From NCBI GenBank assembly GCA_902799905.1, contig CADCCB010000010.1, positions 1 through 64,000 of the forward strand: 64,000 nt of DNA. The letters are read 5' to 3'. A program made the position numbers and the translations under genes. The notes under the pieces were generated by a model that saw only the letters and a list, made by a program, of their open reading frames with translations, was not told where the DNA came from and ran no database searches. Positions 35,614 to 43,571 of this stretch are shown in pieces (the stretch's first letter is position 1; every line of letters begins with the position of its first letter). The stretch comes from an uncultured Prevotellaceae bacterium. Lineage in GTDB: Bacteria; Bacteroidota; Bacteroidia; Bacteroidales; Bacteroidaceae.

Positions 35614-37838
35614 AACATACAGTCAACCTCCTGAGCCTGGCATGCCTGTTGTGTGCAGCCACGCTCGCCACACCCGCAAAAGCAGAAGACGTGAACATCG
35701 GTAAACAGAACATCACCTTAAAGGGAGACCTGATGACGCCGGAGGCTCTCTGGGCCATGGGACGCATCAGCGGCTACGCCGCCTCGCCCGACGGCAAGCA
35801 GATTGTCTATCAGGTGGGCTACTACAGCGTAAAGGCCAACAAGAGTCGTCAGGTGCTCTGCATCATGAACAGCGACGGCACCGGCCAGCGCCAGTTGAGC
35901 ACCAGTCAGAAGAGCGAGAGCGATGCTGTATGGCTCGACGCAGAGACCATCGCCTTCCTCAGCGGTGGCGAGATATGGACGATGAAGGCCGACGGCAGCA
36001 ACCGCCAGCAGGTATCCAAGACCGACGGACAGGTGGAGGGCTTCCTCTTCTCACCAGACCGCCAGAAGGTCATCATCCTGAAGTCCATCCCCTTCCATGA
36101 GATTATCAAGGAGAATCCCAGCGACCTGCCTAAAGCCAGTGGCCGACTGGTCACTGACCTGATGTACCGCCATTGGGACCACTACGTGGAAAGCATCCAG
36201 CATCCCTTCGTCTGTCCTGTGTCCGATGGTTTCGCCGTCGGTTCAGAGATGACAGACATCCTCGAAGGCGAGCCCTACGAGTGTCCGATGGAGCCCTTTG
36301 GCGGCATCGAGCAACTGGCCTGGAGCCCTGACTCGAAGACCATCGCCTACACTTGCCGTAAGAAGACGGGCCTCGCTTACAGCATCTCTACCGATTCCGA
36401 CATCTATTTATATAATCTAGGTACGCGCGAGACCACCAACCTTTGTAAGCCTGCCAACTATGTAGAACCGAAGATCGACCCCACCACCAGCATGAAGTAT
36501 CAGGCTGTGAACGCCAAGGAGAACCTTGTCAACAACGTGGGCTACGACCAGAACCCGAAGTTCTCTCCCGATGGACGCTACGTGGCGTGGCTCTCGATGG
36601 AGCGCGACGGCTATGAGGCAGACCGCCAGCGTCTGTGCGTCTATGAACTGAGCACAGGCATCAAGAACTATGTCACAGAGAGTTTCGACTCTAATGTCGA
36701 TGACTTCGTATGGAGCGACAGCAAGGACGCCCAGATATACTTTATTGGTGTATGGCACGCTACAGAGAACCTCTATGCCGTTAACCTCAAATCTCAAGCC
36801 TCAAATCTCAAATCCGAAGTCACTCAACTGACCAACGATTGTGCTGACTGGGGCTCGCTGCAGATGCTGAACAACGGCAAGCAGTTGCTTATGGAGCGTC
36901 ACAGTTTCCTTGAGCCTGCCGACCTGTATGTCGTCACCCCTGATTTGAAGAAATCAAAGAAATCTCAAATCAACAATCTCAAAACTCAAATCACCCAGAT
37001 CACCCACGAGAACAAGCATATCCTCGACCAGTTGGCTAAGCCCCAGGTGGAAAGCCATTGGGTGAAGACCACCGACGGTAACATGATGCTCTACTGGGCC
37101 ATCTTGCCACCCCACTTCGATCCCACGAAGAAATACCCCACCCTGCTCTTCTGCGAGGGAGGCCCGCAGAGTCCCGTCAGCCAGTTCTGGTCCTATCGCT
37201 GGAACTTCTTCATCATGGCCTCACAAGGCTATGTCGTCATCGCTCCAAACCGTCACGGTCTGCCCGGCTTCGGACAGGAGTGGCTCGAGGAAATCAGCGG
37301 CGACTGGACAGGCCAATGTATGAACGACTACCTCACCGCCATCGACGATGCTGCTGAGAACCTGCCCTATGTGGACCGCGACCGGCTGGGGGCCGTTGGT
37401 GCCTCGTTTGGCGGATTCTCCGTTTACTATCTGGCAGGTCACCACGAGAAGCGCTTCAAGTGCTTCATCGCCCACGACGGTGCCTTCAACCTCGCCACGA
37501 TGTATCTGGAGACTGAGGAGAACTGGTTCAGCAACTGGGAGTACGACGAGGCCTACTGGCATCGCCCGCAGTTGCCCAACGCCAAGAAGACCTACCACGA
37601 CTCGCCCCACAAGTATGTGGAAAACTGGGACACCCCCATCCTCTGCATCCACGGTGAGAAAGACTACCGCATCTGCTACACCCAGGGCATGATGGCCTTC
37701 AATGCTGCCCGCATGAAGGGTCTCGAGGCCCAACTCCTCATCTTCCCAGACGAGAACCACTGGGTGCTGAAGCCCCAGAACGGCATCCTCTGGCAGCGCA
37801 CCTATTTCAACTGGCTCGACCGCTGGCTGAAGAAGTAA
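35610..37838 (+). CDS. Exported S9-family prolyl oligopeptidase-type peptidase
   Basis: A 742-residue exported serine peptidase of the dipeptidyl-/acyl-aminopeptidase type. A signal peptide (about 1-24) precedes a beta-propeller with TolB-like units (about 45-480) and an alpha/beta-hydrolase domain (about 490-742). The catalytic triad is Ser599 in GASFGG, Asp685 in HGEKDYRICY and His717 in DENHW. Two in-frame short tandem arrays sit in the propeller (residues 393-402 and 451-462) and give Lys/Gln/Asn-rich loops. It is translationally coupled to yidC by a 4-nt overlap. Exact substrate preference cannot be read. Confidence 0.9.
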   Translation: MKHTVNLLSLACLLCAATLATPAKAEDVNIGKQNITLKGDLMTPEALWAMGRISGYAASPDGKQIVYQVGYYSVKANKSRQVLCIMNSDGTGQRQLSTSQKSESDAVWLDAETIAFLSGGEIWTMKADGSNRQQVSKTDGQVEGFLFSPDRQKVIILKSIPFHEIIKENPSDLPKASGRLVTDLMYRHWDHYVESIQHPFVCPVSDGFAVGSEMTDILEGEPYECPMEPFGGIEQLAWSPDSKTIAYTCRKKTGLAYSISTDSDIYLYNLGTRETTNLCKPANYVEPKIDPTTSMKYQAVNAKENLVNNVGYDQNPKFSPDGRYVAWLSMERDGYEADRQRLCVYELSTGIKNYVTESFDSNVDDFVWSDSKDAQIYFIGVWHATENLYAVNLKSQASNLKSEVTQLTNDCADWGSLQMLNNGKQLLMERHSFLEPADLYVVTPDLKKSKKSQINNLKTQITQITHENKHILDQLAKPQVESHWVKTTDGNMMLYWAILPPHFDPTKKYPTLLFCEGGPQSPVSQFWSYRWNFFIMASQGYVVIAPNRHGLPGFGQEWLEEISGDWTGQCMNDYLTAIDDAAENLPYVDRDRLGAVGASFGGFSVYYLAGHHEKRFKCFIAHDGAFNLATMYLETEENWFSNWEYDEAYWHRPQLPNAKKTYHDSPHKYVENWDTPILCIHGEKDYRICYTQGMMAFNAARMKGLEAQLLIFPDENHWVLKPQNGILWQRTYFNWLDRWLKK
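36786..36813. repeat. In-frame heptamer array (CTCAAAT x4) in the S9 peptidase gene
   Basis: Four 7-bp units, CTCAAAT, CTCAAGC, CTCAAAT and CTCAAAT, lie inside the propeller-coding part and encode LKSQASNLK-type residues. Confidence 0.85.
36961..36995. repeat. In-frame heptamer array (AATCTCA-type x5) in the S9 peptidase gene
   Basis: Five 7-bp units, AATCTCA, AATCAAC, AATCTCA, AAACTCA and AATCACC, lie about 150 bp after the first array. Both share the AAATCTC core and keep the reading frame. Confidence 0.75.
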
Positions 37839-37842
37839 ACAA

Positions 37843-39036
37843 CTATCGTCCCAAGTGCATCCGCAGGCCGAACTCAATGGAGGGCGCCAGCGGATGCTCT
37901 TTATAATAATGTTCCAACTTAGTGCCGTCGCTGAAGTAATAACCCAGCGACGGTTCTATGTATACACCCCATGACGGCATGAACGAATACTCTGCCCCTG
38001 CTGCTGCATAGACTGAAAACTGCCAGGGCTTCTCGCCCGTATAGTCACCAAGGAGATGGATAGAGAGGTTGGGATCGAGATAGGCACTCACGCACTTCTC
38101 CACCATCGCCCCACCCGAGCAATAGAAACTGAGGCGGTCAACCGTCCACAAGTGCCATTCCACCCCAAGCGGGATGCCAATGTAATGCAGTCTCTGGCTA
38201 TAACTGATGTTTTTATTCTGTGGGGAGGTGAATTCAGAGGAGAGGCGCGTATAACTGATGCCACTCTGTAAAGCCAGGCGAGGATGAAGTTGATACTGCA
38301 GACTCAGGCCAAGGCGCAGAGGGAGATGATGCTTCGCTGTACAACGTGTGTCACTAAAGGAAATCGTGGGGAACTGTATACCTTCATTACCAGGATTACC
38401 AGCCATTTCATCAGGATTACCAGCAGATGCCAGATTGAGGCTGTAAGACTGCATGGAGTTGTTGGCAGCCAACAGTCCGCCAGAAGCCTTCAGGGCCACA
38501 GACCATTTGGCCTTTGAAGCAGGAGCCTCATAGACAGATGGAGATTCTAAATGGGTAATCATCTTATATTCAGAAGGCTTCTCAGGCAAAGGTTGTTGCT
38601 GAGACGCTATAGTGTCTTCCTGCTGTTGGGCTAATTCCGTCGTTGCCGTTGAATCAATGGCACAGATTCTTGGCTGTGACTCTGCCACAACATCAAGCAA
38701 CGTGTTTTCTTGTCTTACATCTTCATCTTGTTGGGAAGGATACCTCTGGGCCACTACAGGCTCTGACGATGGTACAAGAGGGATTTGCTGCTGAGACATG
38801 ACGTCAGCCTGCAGCGCCTGTTCACGATCAGACATTTCGAAAGCCACGAAACATCCCACAAGCACAAGGACGGAGGCAGCCACAGCCCACCACCATCTGC
38901 TGACGGCAGGCTTCTTCTCCAGCGATGCTGGATCGATGCCCATCTTGTCGCAGATGCCTTCCCATAGTCCTGGAGGCGGCTCTACCTCATAGTTTTCCAG
39001 TTTCTTTCGAAGCCGTTCTTCCCATTTGTCACTCAT
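37843..39036 (-). CDS. Anti-sigma-like membrane protein with C-terminal beta-barrel domain
   Basis: A 397-residue protein. The polar N-terminus (1-45, WEERLRKKLENYEVEPPPGLWEGI) resembles cytosolic anti-sigma segments of this phylum. A single transmembrane helix lies at about 48-66, then a low-complexity periplasmic linker rich in Gln/Ser/Glu (about 70-165). The last ~230 residues are strand-rich and look like a small outer-membrane beta-barrel (GLSLQYQLHPRLALQSGISY, then VYIEPSLGYYF). It overlaps the ECF sigma gene by 8 nt, which makes it the likely sigma regulator. It converges on the S9 peptidase gene with a 4-nt gap. Confidence 0.75.
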   Translation of the reverse strand: MSDKWEERLRKKLENYEVEPPPGLWEGICDKMGIDPASLEKKPAVSRWWWAVAASVLVLVGCFVAFEMSDREQALQADVMSQQQIPLVPSSEPVVAQRYPSQQDEDVRQENTLLDVVAESQPRICAIDSTATTELAQQQEDTIASQQQPLPEKPSEYKMITHLESPSVYEAPASKAKWSVALKASGGLLAANNSMQSYSLNLASAGNPDEMAGNPGNEGIQFPTISFSDTRCTAKHHLPLRLGLSLQYQLHPRLALQSGISYTRLSSEFTSPQNKNISYSQRLHYIGIPLGVEWHLWTVDRLSFYCSGGAMVEKCVSAYLDPNLSIHLLGDYTGEKPWQFSVYAAAGAEYSFMPSWGVYIEPSLGYYFSDGTKLEHYYKEHPLAPSIEFGLRMHLGR

Positions 39037-39604
39037 TGTCTGTCTCCTCCTTTATTTGCTTGATCCTCTTTGCCAATAGTTGTTTTGCGTAGTAGAGTTG
39101 CGAAGCCGAAGTGCTCACCGTGACATTCAGCATCTCTGCTATCTGCTTGTGCGAATAGCCCTCGAAGACGTAGAGATTCACCACCGTGCGACATCCGTCT
39201 GGCAGTTCTCTGATCAACTGGTGCAGTTCCTCTGGTGTCAGCGTCTCTGCCTCAGAGGGTTCGTTGTCTGAAGGCAGGGCGTCTGCTGCCCGTTCCAAGT
39301 CCACGTCCACAACCCTCACGCCAAGTTTCGACTTCAGCATGCTGCGTTCCTTGAGGAAATGGAGGGCTTCGTTCACCACAACCTTTCTCATCCACATCCT
39401 CAAGGCCGCCTCGCCTCGATAGTCAAAGGTCGGCATCGACGTGAAGATCTTTACGAAACTCTCTTGCAGCACGTCCTTCGCATCGCTCTCGGAAGGCACA
39501 TAGCGGTAGCAGACCGATGACAACTCACGGATATACATCTGATATAGTTGGCTCATCGCCCTTTGGTCTTTCTGCCGTATGCGCTCAACGAGGTTCTCGA
39601 CCAT
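39029..39604 (-). CDS. ECF-type RNA polymerase sigma factor
   Basis: A 191-residue extracytoplasmic-function sigma factor. Region 2 (about 10-85) includes ESDAKDVLQESFVKIF and the -10-binding RMWMRKVVVNEALHFLK segment. Region 4 (about 115-180) has the helix-turn-helix YSHKQIAEMLNVTVSTSASQ. It overlaps the anti-sigma-like gene by 8 nt. A bipartite motif in front of it (39616-39655) recurs at identical spacing in front of the divergent lipoprotein-serpin genes, which points to autoregulation and to that pair as targets. Confidence 0.93.
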   Translation of the reverse strand: MVENLVERIRQKDQRAMSQLYQMYIRELSSVCYRYVPSESDAKDVLQESFVKIFTSMPTFDYRGEAALRMWMRKVVVNEALHFLKERSMLKSKLGVRVVDVDLERAADALPSDNEPSEAETLTPEELHQLIRELPDGCRTVVNLYVFEGYSHKQIAEMLNVTVSTSASQLYYAKQLLAKRIKQIKEETDNE

Positions 39605-39615
39605 ATTCTTTGTTC

Positions 39616-39655
39616 GTTCTACCTTTATAATGTCAAAAGTACGGAAATCTTGGAA
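39616..39655 (-). promoter_or_regulatory. Candidate ECF promoter of the sigma gene
   Basis: On the minus strand TTCCAAGATTTCC (39655-39643) is followed after 10 nt by CATTATAAAGGTAGAAC (39632-39616). The divergent promoter at 39693-39732 has the same two blocks with the same 10-nt gap. A housekeeping-like TACTTTTG lies inside the gap (39634-39641) and is an alternative. Confidence 0.65.
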
Positions 39656-39692
39656 GAAAGTGTTTTCTTTTTAGATACTTTAACGCAACTTA

Positions 39693-39732
39693 TTCCAATA
39701 TTTCCCGTTATCTGTCATTATAAGGGTGAAAC
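39693..39732 (+). promoter_or_regulatory. Candidate ECF promoter of the lipoprotein-serpin pair
   Basis: TTCCAATATTTCC (39693-39705), a 10-nt gap, then CATTATAAGGGTGAAAC (39716-39732). It matches the motif of the sigma gene at 12 of 13 and 14 of 17 positions with the same spacing. No TAnnTTTG box is present here, which supports a non-housekeeping promoter. Confidence 0.7.
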
Positions 39733-39748
39733 ATTCAACGAAACGTCT

Positions 39749-40159
39749 ATGAAGAGAATCAGTATTCTATGGCTCAGCCTGCTTCTGCTGATGGTGGCAG
39801 GATGCGGCAATAACAAGGAAAACAATGATACTGTCGTTTATCCCAAGTTACTCCTTGGCGATTGGTCGGCTGCTCACTTCAGCGACAATGCTTTCGTCAC
39901 TACCGAAATGTGGGACTTTTCCTTCAAAGCCGACGGCACAGGCAGTCTGTTCACACGACAGTTCCGCTATGAACTCAAGGGCAATCATATCTTCCTGCAC
40001 TATATCGTAGAAGATAACTACTACGGACAAACGGAGTTTGAATACATCATTAAGAGCCTCTCGACTGACCTCATGGAATGGGAAGAGGTTGCCAACGGCA
40101 ATTGGGGAAACAATACCTATCACCTGAAGTTCTATCGAATGAATAAGAATAATATCTAA
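39749..40159 (+). CDS. Lipocalin-like lipoprotein
   Basis: A 136-residue predicted lipoprotein with signal peptide MKRISILWLSLLLLMVAGC ending in a lipobox (VAGC). The mature part has LLGDWSAAHF, WDFSFKADGTGS and FRYELKGNHIFL, a pattern of small lipocalin-like domains in this phylum. ATG at 39749 is chosen because the longer frame reads back through the sigma promoter. It lies 5 nt upstream of the serpin gene. Confidence 0.78.
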   Translation: MKRISILWLSLLLLMVAGCGNNKENNDTVVYPKLLLGDWSAAHFSDNAFVTTEMWDFSFKADGTGSLFTRQFRYELKGNHIFLHYIVEDNYYGQTEFEYIIKSLSTDLMEWEEVANGNWGNNTYHLKFYRMNKNNI

Positions 40160-40164
40160 GAAAA

Positions 40165-41466
40165 ATGAATATGAAGAATCTTTTCCTTATGATGGCCGTC
40201 TGTGGCCTGATGCTGTCGTGTTCCTCTTCCGATGACAATGCGGATACTGAAGAGGGTAAGACGGTTGTGAATATGTTGTCGGAGAGTAAGCGCATCAGTC
40301 TGACAAAGGAGCAGCAGGTGTTTGTCAACGACAACAACAAGTTTGCACTCAGTTTCCTGAAGACCGTCAACGAGACGGACCGTAGCGGAAAGGGCTTTAT
40401 CTACTCACCCTTGGGCATCACCTATGTCCTGGGAATGGTGAACGATGCGGCTACTGGACAGACAGAGAAGGAGTTGGAAGAGACGCTGGGCTTCCATGAG
40501 GGAGGCATCCAGGCCGTAAATGAATACTGCAAGAAACTGATAGACGGTCTGCCGAAGGTAGATAAGAACGTGACCCTCAACATCGCCAACGCCATCTACC
40601 TGAACAAGGCCTTCACGCTGAAGCCACAGTTCCAGCAGGACATGCAGACCTATTACGATGCCAAAGCAGAAGCCCTCGACTTCAGGGCGCCTGAGACGCT
40701 TGACCACATCAACGGATGGTGCAACGAGAAGACCAACGGCATGATACCTTCCATCCTGAATGCTGTAGACCCCTTGACGGTGTCCTACCTGCTCAACGCC
40801 ATCTATTTCAAGGCAGACTGGGCCTCGAAGTTTGATGAGAACAACACGAGGAACGAGGCATTCACGACCCCAAACGGCACCACCCAGTTGCCTATGATGC
40901 ATCAGAACGTGCTCATTAACTATGAGAGGAACAGCACCTACTCAGCCATCAAGATACCCTACGGTAGCGGCCTCTGGAACATGATCATTATGTTGCCAGA
41001 GGAGGGCAAAACCGTCAATGATGTCGTTGAGCAACTGATGACTAGTGGCGTTTACGCCGTTTATGGCAACCGTGACCCAGGAATTGTTAATACTGCTTAC
41101 GAGGTGGATGTGAAACTACCTCGCTATGAGACGTCATCAGATACGGACGACTTAGCGGGTGGCCTCGTGGGACTGATGCGCAAAATGGGCATTAATCGGG
41201 CTTTTGACGATGGATTGGCAGAGATTCCCAATATGGCCAACACCTCTGTCTATATCTCCATGATGCGCCAGAAGGCCAAGATCAAGGTGAACGAAAAAGG
41301 TTCTGAGGCTGTTGCCGTGACTGTGAGTGAAATAGCAACTATGGCTCTTGTCACCCCCCAAGGGTATCCCAAGGCCACTTTCCACGCCAATCGTCCCTTT
41401 GTCTACGTGATTACTGAGGCTTCTTCAGGCGTTATTCTCTTCGTAGGAAAGTTCACGGGCGCCTGA
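40165..41466 (+). CDS. Serpin-family protease inhibitor, predicted lipoprotein
   Basis: A 433-residue serpin. A lipobox (LMLSC, Cys19) anchors it to a membrane. The body carries serpin motifs: NKFALSFLKTVN, FIYSPLGITYVLGMVNDAATGQT, ANAIYLNKAF, INGWCNEKTNGMI and YLLNAIYFKADWASKF. The hinge and reactive loop lie at about 375-405 (VNEKGSEAVAVTVSEIATM), and the FHANRPFVYVI and GVILFVGKF strands end the fold. The Ala/Val-rich hinge fits an inhibitory serpin; P1 cannot be fixed by reading. It probably inhibits host or competing serine proteases at the cell surface and follows the lipocalin-like gene by 5 nt. Confidence 0.93.
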   Translation: MNMKNLFLMMAVCGLMLSCSSSDDNADTEEGKTVVNMLSESKRISLTKEQQVFVNDNNKFALSFLKTVNETDRSGKGFIYSPLGITYVLGMVNDAATGQTEKELEETLGFHEGGIQAVNEYCKKLIDGLPKVDKNVTLNIANAIYLNKAFTLKPQFQQDMQTYYDAKAEALDFRAPETLDHINGWCNEKTNGMIPSILNAVDPLTVSYLLNAIYFKADWASKFDENNTRNEAFTTPNGTTQLPMMHQNVLINYERNSTYSAIKIPYGSGLWNMIIMLPEEGKTVNDVVEQLMTSGVYAVYGNRDPGIVNTAYEVDVKLPRYETSSDTDDLAGGLVGLMRKMGINRAFDDGLAEIPNMANTSVYISMMRQKAKIKVNEKGSEAVAVTVSEIATMALVTPQGYPKATFHANRPFVYVITEASSGVILFVGKFTGA

Positions 41467-41471
41467 TAAAC

Positions 41472-41587
41472 CCCATCCTAGCGCGTCCTTCCAATCATCA
41501 GCGTCTGACCAAAATCGGCGGTTTTGGTGACCAAATTCGGCGGTTTTGGTCAGCAAATCCGCCGATTTTGATCTGCTTAGGATAGGG
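41472..41587. repeat. Intergenic palindromic element with three copies of a 17-bp unit
   Basis: Two direct copies (41509-41527 and 41531-41549, CCAAAATCGGCGGTTTTGG and a one-base variant) are followed by an inverted copy (41554-41570). Outer arms CCATCCTA (41473-41480) and TAGGATAGGG (41578-41587) pair around them. It lies just after the serpin stop and could end transcription, but no T run follows. Confidence 0.75.
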
Positions 41588-41668
41588 CTAATGAAGCGCG
41601 TGCTTGGGTGCAAGGGAGGTAGTCCATAATTTTCTCGGATAAAGTTTTGTATTGCGTGCGTTTTTTTG

Positions 41669-41676
41669 TACCTTTG
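41669..41676 (+). promoter_or_regulatory. -7 promoter box (TACCTTTG) of the MFS gene
   Basis: The box matches TAnnTTTG and ends 29 nt before the ATG at 41706. Confidence 0.65.
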
Positions 41677-41705
41677 CACCCAAAATACGCAATAATATCA
41701 TTAAA

Positions 41706-43478
41706 ATGACACAAGCAATTCAAAAGACTCTTCGCGACTCTGCCGCCATGCGGTGGAGCGCTTTGCTGCTACTGGCCCTGGCCATGTTCTGCAGTTACAT
41801 CTTCATGGATATCCTCTCGCCCATCAAGGACCTGATGCTCTCGGAGCGCGGATGGAGTTCCACCGCCTTCGGCACCATGCAGGGTGCAGAGGTGTTCCTC
41901 AACGTGTTTGCCTTCTTCCTGATCTTTGCAGGAATCATCCTCGACAAGATGGGCGTGCGCTTCACCGCCGTGCTTTCTGCCGTGGTGATGCTCGTTGGTG
42001 CCGTCATCAAGTGGTACGCCGTGAGCGACGGCTTCATTGGCACAGGTCTGGAACAATGGTTCACAGAGAACCTGAACTATATCCCCCTGTTCGACGAGTT
42101 GGGCATCTCGCCCTTCTATGGTCCTAAGACGGAAGTCATCAACGGCATTACCGTCACCATTCCCGGCATGCCTGCTTCCGCCAAACTGGCAGCCTGCGGC
42201 TTCATGATTTTCGGTTGTGGCTGCGAGATGGCAGGTATCACCGTCAGCCGCGGTATCGTCAAGTGGTTCAAGGGTCGCGACATGGCGCTGGCTATGGGTT
42301 CAGAGATGGCATTGGCCCGTCTGGGTGTTGCCACCTGCATGATTTTCTCGCCCTATTTCGCACGCCTGGGCGACAAGGTCGACGTGAGCCGTTCAGTGGC
42401 TTTTGGCGTCGTACTGTTGTGCATCGCCCTCATCATGACCATCGTCTATTTCGTGATGGATAAGAAACTTGACGCTCAGACCGGCGAGGCTGAGGAGAAG
42501 GACGATCCGTTCAAGGTCAGCGACCTTGGACAGATTCTCACCAGTAGCGGCTTCTGGCTTGTTGCCCTGCTCTGCGTGCTCTACTACAGCGCCATCTTCC
42601 CCTTCCAGAAGTATGCCGTCAATATGCTGCAATGTAACCTCACGCTCGAAGCCCCTGCCGAGGGCTCGTTCTGGGCAGGCGACGGCGTTACCTTCGTGCA
42701 GTTCGGCATCATGCTGCTGGTGGCCATTCTCGGCTTTGCCAGCAATTTCCAAAAACAGAAGATTCGCCAGTACATCCTGCTGGGCCTCTCCATCCTGTTC
42801 CTCGTCGTCTATTGCTACATGGGCTACATGCGCCAGTCGGCCAGCGCCATCTTCGCCGTGTTCCCCCTGCTGGCCGTGCTCATCACTCCCATCCTGGGCG
42901 GCTACGTAGATCATAAGGGTAAGGCTGCCTCGATGCTGGTACTGGGCTCGCTGCTGCTCATCGGCTGCCACCTCACGTTTGCCTTCGTCCTGCCTGAGTT
43001 CAAGACGAACGCCATAGGCGGCATTATCGTGGCCTACCTCACCATTCTGGTCCTGGGAGCCTCGTTCTCCCTCGTGCCCGCCTCCCTTTGGCCCAGCGTT
43101 CCCAAGTTGGTGGAGCCAAAGATTATCGGTTCGGCCTATGCGCTGATCTTCTGGATTCAGAACATCGGCCTGTGGCTGTTCCCCCTGCTCATCGGCAAGG
43201 TGCTCGACATGACTAATCCCGACCTGGTTGCAAAGATTGCACACTTCGATGCGGCTACAAAGGCCGAGGTTGCAGCAGGCACTAAGTCCATGATAGATGC
43301 AGAGGAAGAGATTGCCGCGTTCACCGAGAAGATTGCCGTACAATACGACTACACGTGGCCGCTGGTCATGCTGGCAGGACTGGGTGTTGCCGCCCTGCTG
43401 CTGGGTCTCGTGCTGAAGGTTGTTGACAAGAAGAAGGGCATCGGCCTCGAACTGCCTAACATCAAGGAGAACGACTGA
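41706..43478 (+). CDS. MFS transporter
   Basis: A 590-residue inner-membrane carrier of the major facilitator superfamily with about 12 helices in two halves. The first half contains a long periplasmic loop (about 105-155, including a WFTENLNYIPLFDELGI segment) and the second half starts after the acidic linker near 265-285. GRDMALAMGSEMALARLGVA lies in the first half and the LVPASLWPSVPKLV segment in the second. The substrate is unknown. ATG at 41706 is used, since the longer frame starts in the promoter. It has its own promoter and ends at a bidirectional terminator. Confidence 0.87.
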   Translation: MTQAIQKTLRDSAAMRWSALLLLALAMFCSYIFMDILSPIKDLMLSERGWSSTAFGTMQGAEVFLNVFAFFLIFAGIILDKMGVRFTAVLSAVVMLVGAVIKWYAVSDGFIGTGLEQWFTENLNYIPLFDELGISPFYGPKTEVINGITVTIPGMPASAKLAACGFMIFGCGCEMAGITVSRGIVKWFKGRDMALAMGSEMALARLGVATCMIFSPYFARLGDKVDVSRSVAFGVVLLCIALIMTIVYFVMDKKLDAQTGEAEEKDDPFKVSDLGQILTSSGFWLVALLCVLYYSAIFPFQKYAVNMLQCNLTLEAPAEGSFWAGDGVTFVQFGIMLLVAILGFASNFQKQKIRQYILLGLSILFLVVYCYMGYMRQSASAIFAVFPLLAVLITPILGGYVDHKGKAASMLVLGSLLLIGCHLTFAFVLPEFKTNAIGGIIVAYLTILVLGASFSLVPASLWPSVPKLVEPKIIGSAYALIFWIQNIGLWLFPLLIGKVLDMTNPDLVAKIAHFDAATKAEVAAGTKSMIDAEEEIAAFTEKIAVQYDYTWPLVMLAGLGVAALLLGLVLKVVDKKKGIGLELPNIKEND

Positions 43479-43505
43479 TTCTCTCCATTAGTCGAAATAA
43501 AGAAT

Positions 43506-43547
43506 ACTCGGCATCCATTAAGTCGCAGAAACTTATGGATGCCGAGT
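43506..43547. terminator. Bidirectional terminator between the MFS and TolC genes
   Basis: Arms ACTCGGCATCCAT (43506-43518) and ATGGATGCCGAGT (43535-43547) form a perfect 13-bp stem. A T run follows on the plus side, and the element lies between two convergent genes. Confidence 0.8.
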
Positions 43548-43571
43548 AAATGTTTTTCCTATGCTGTCTTT

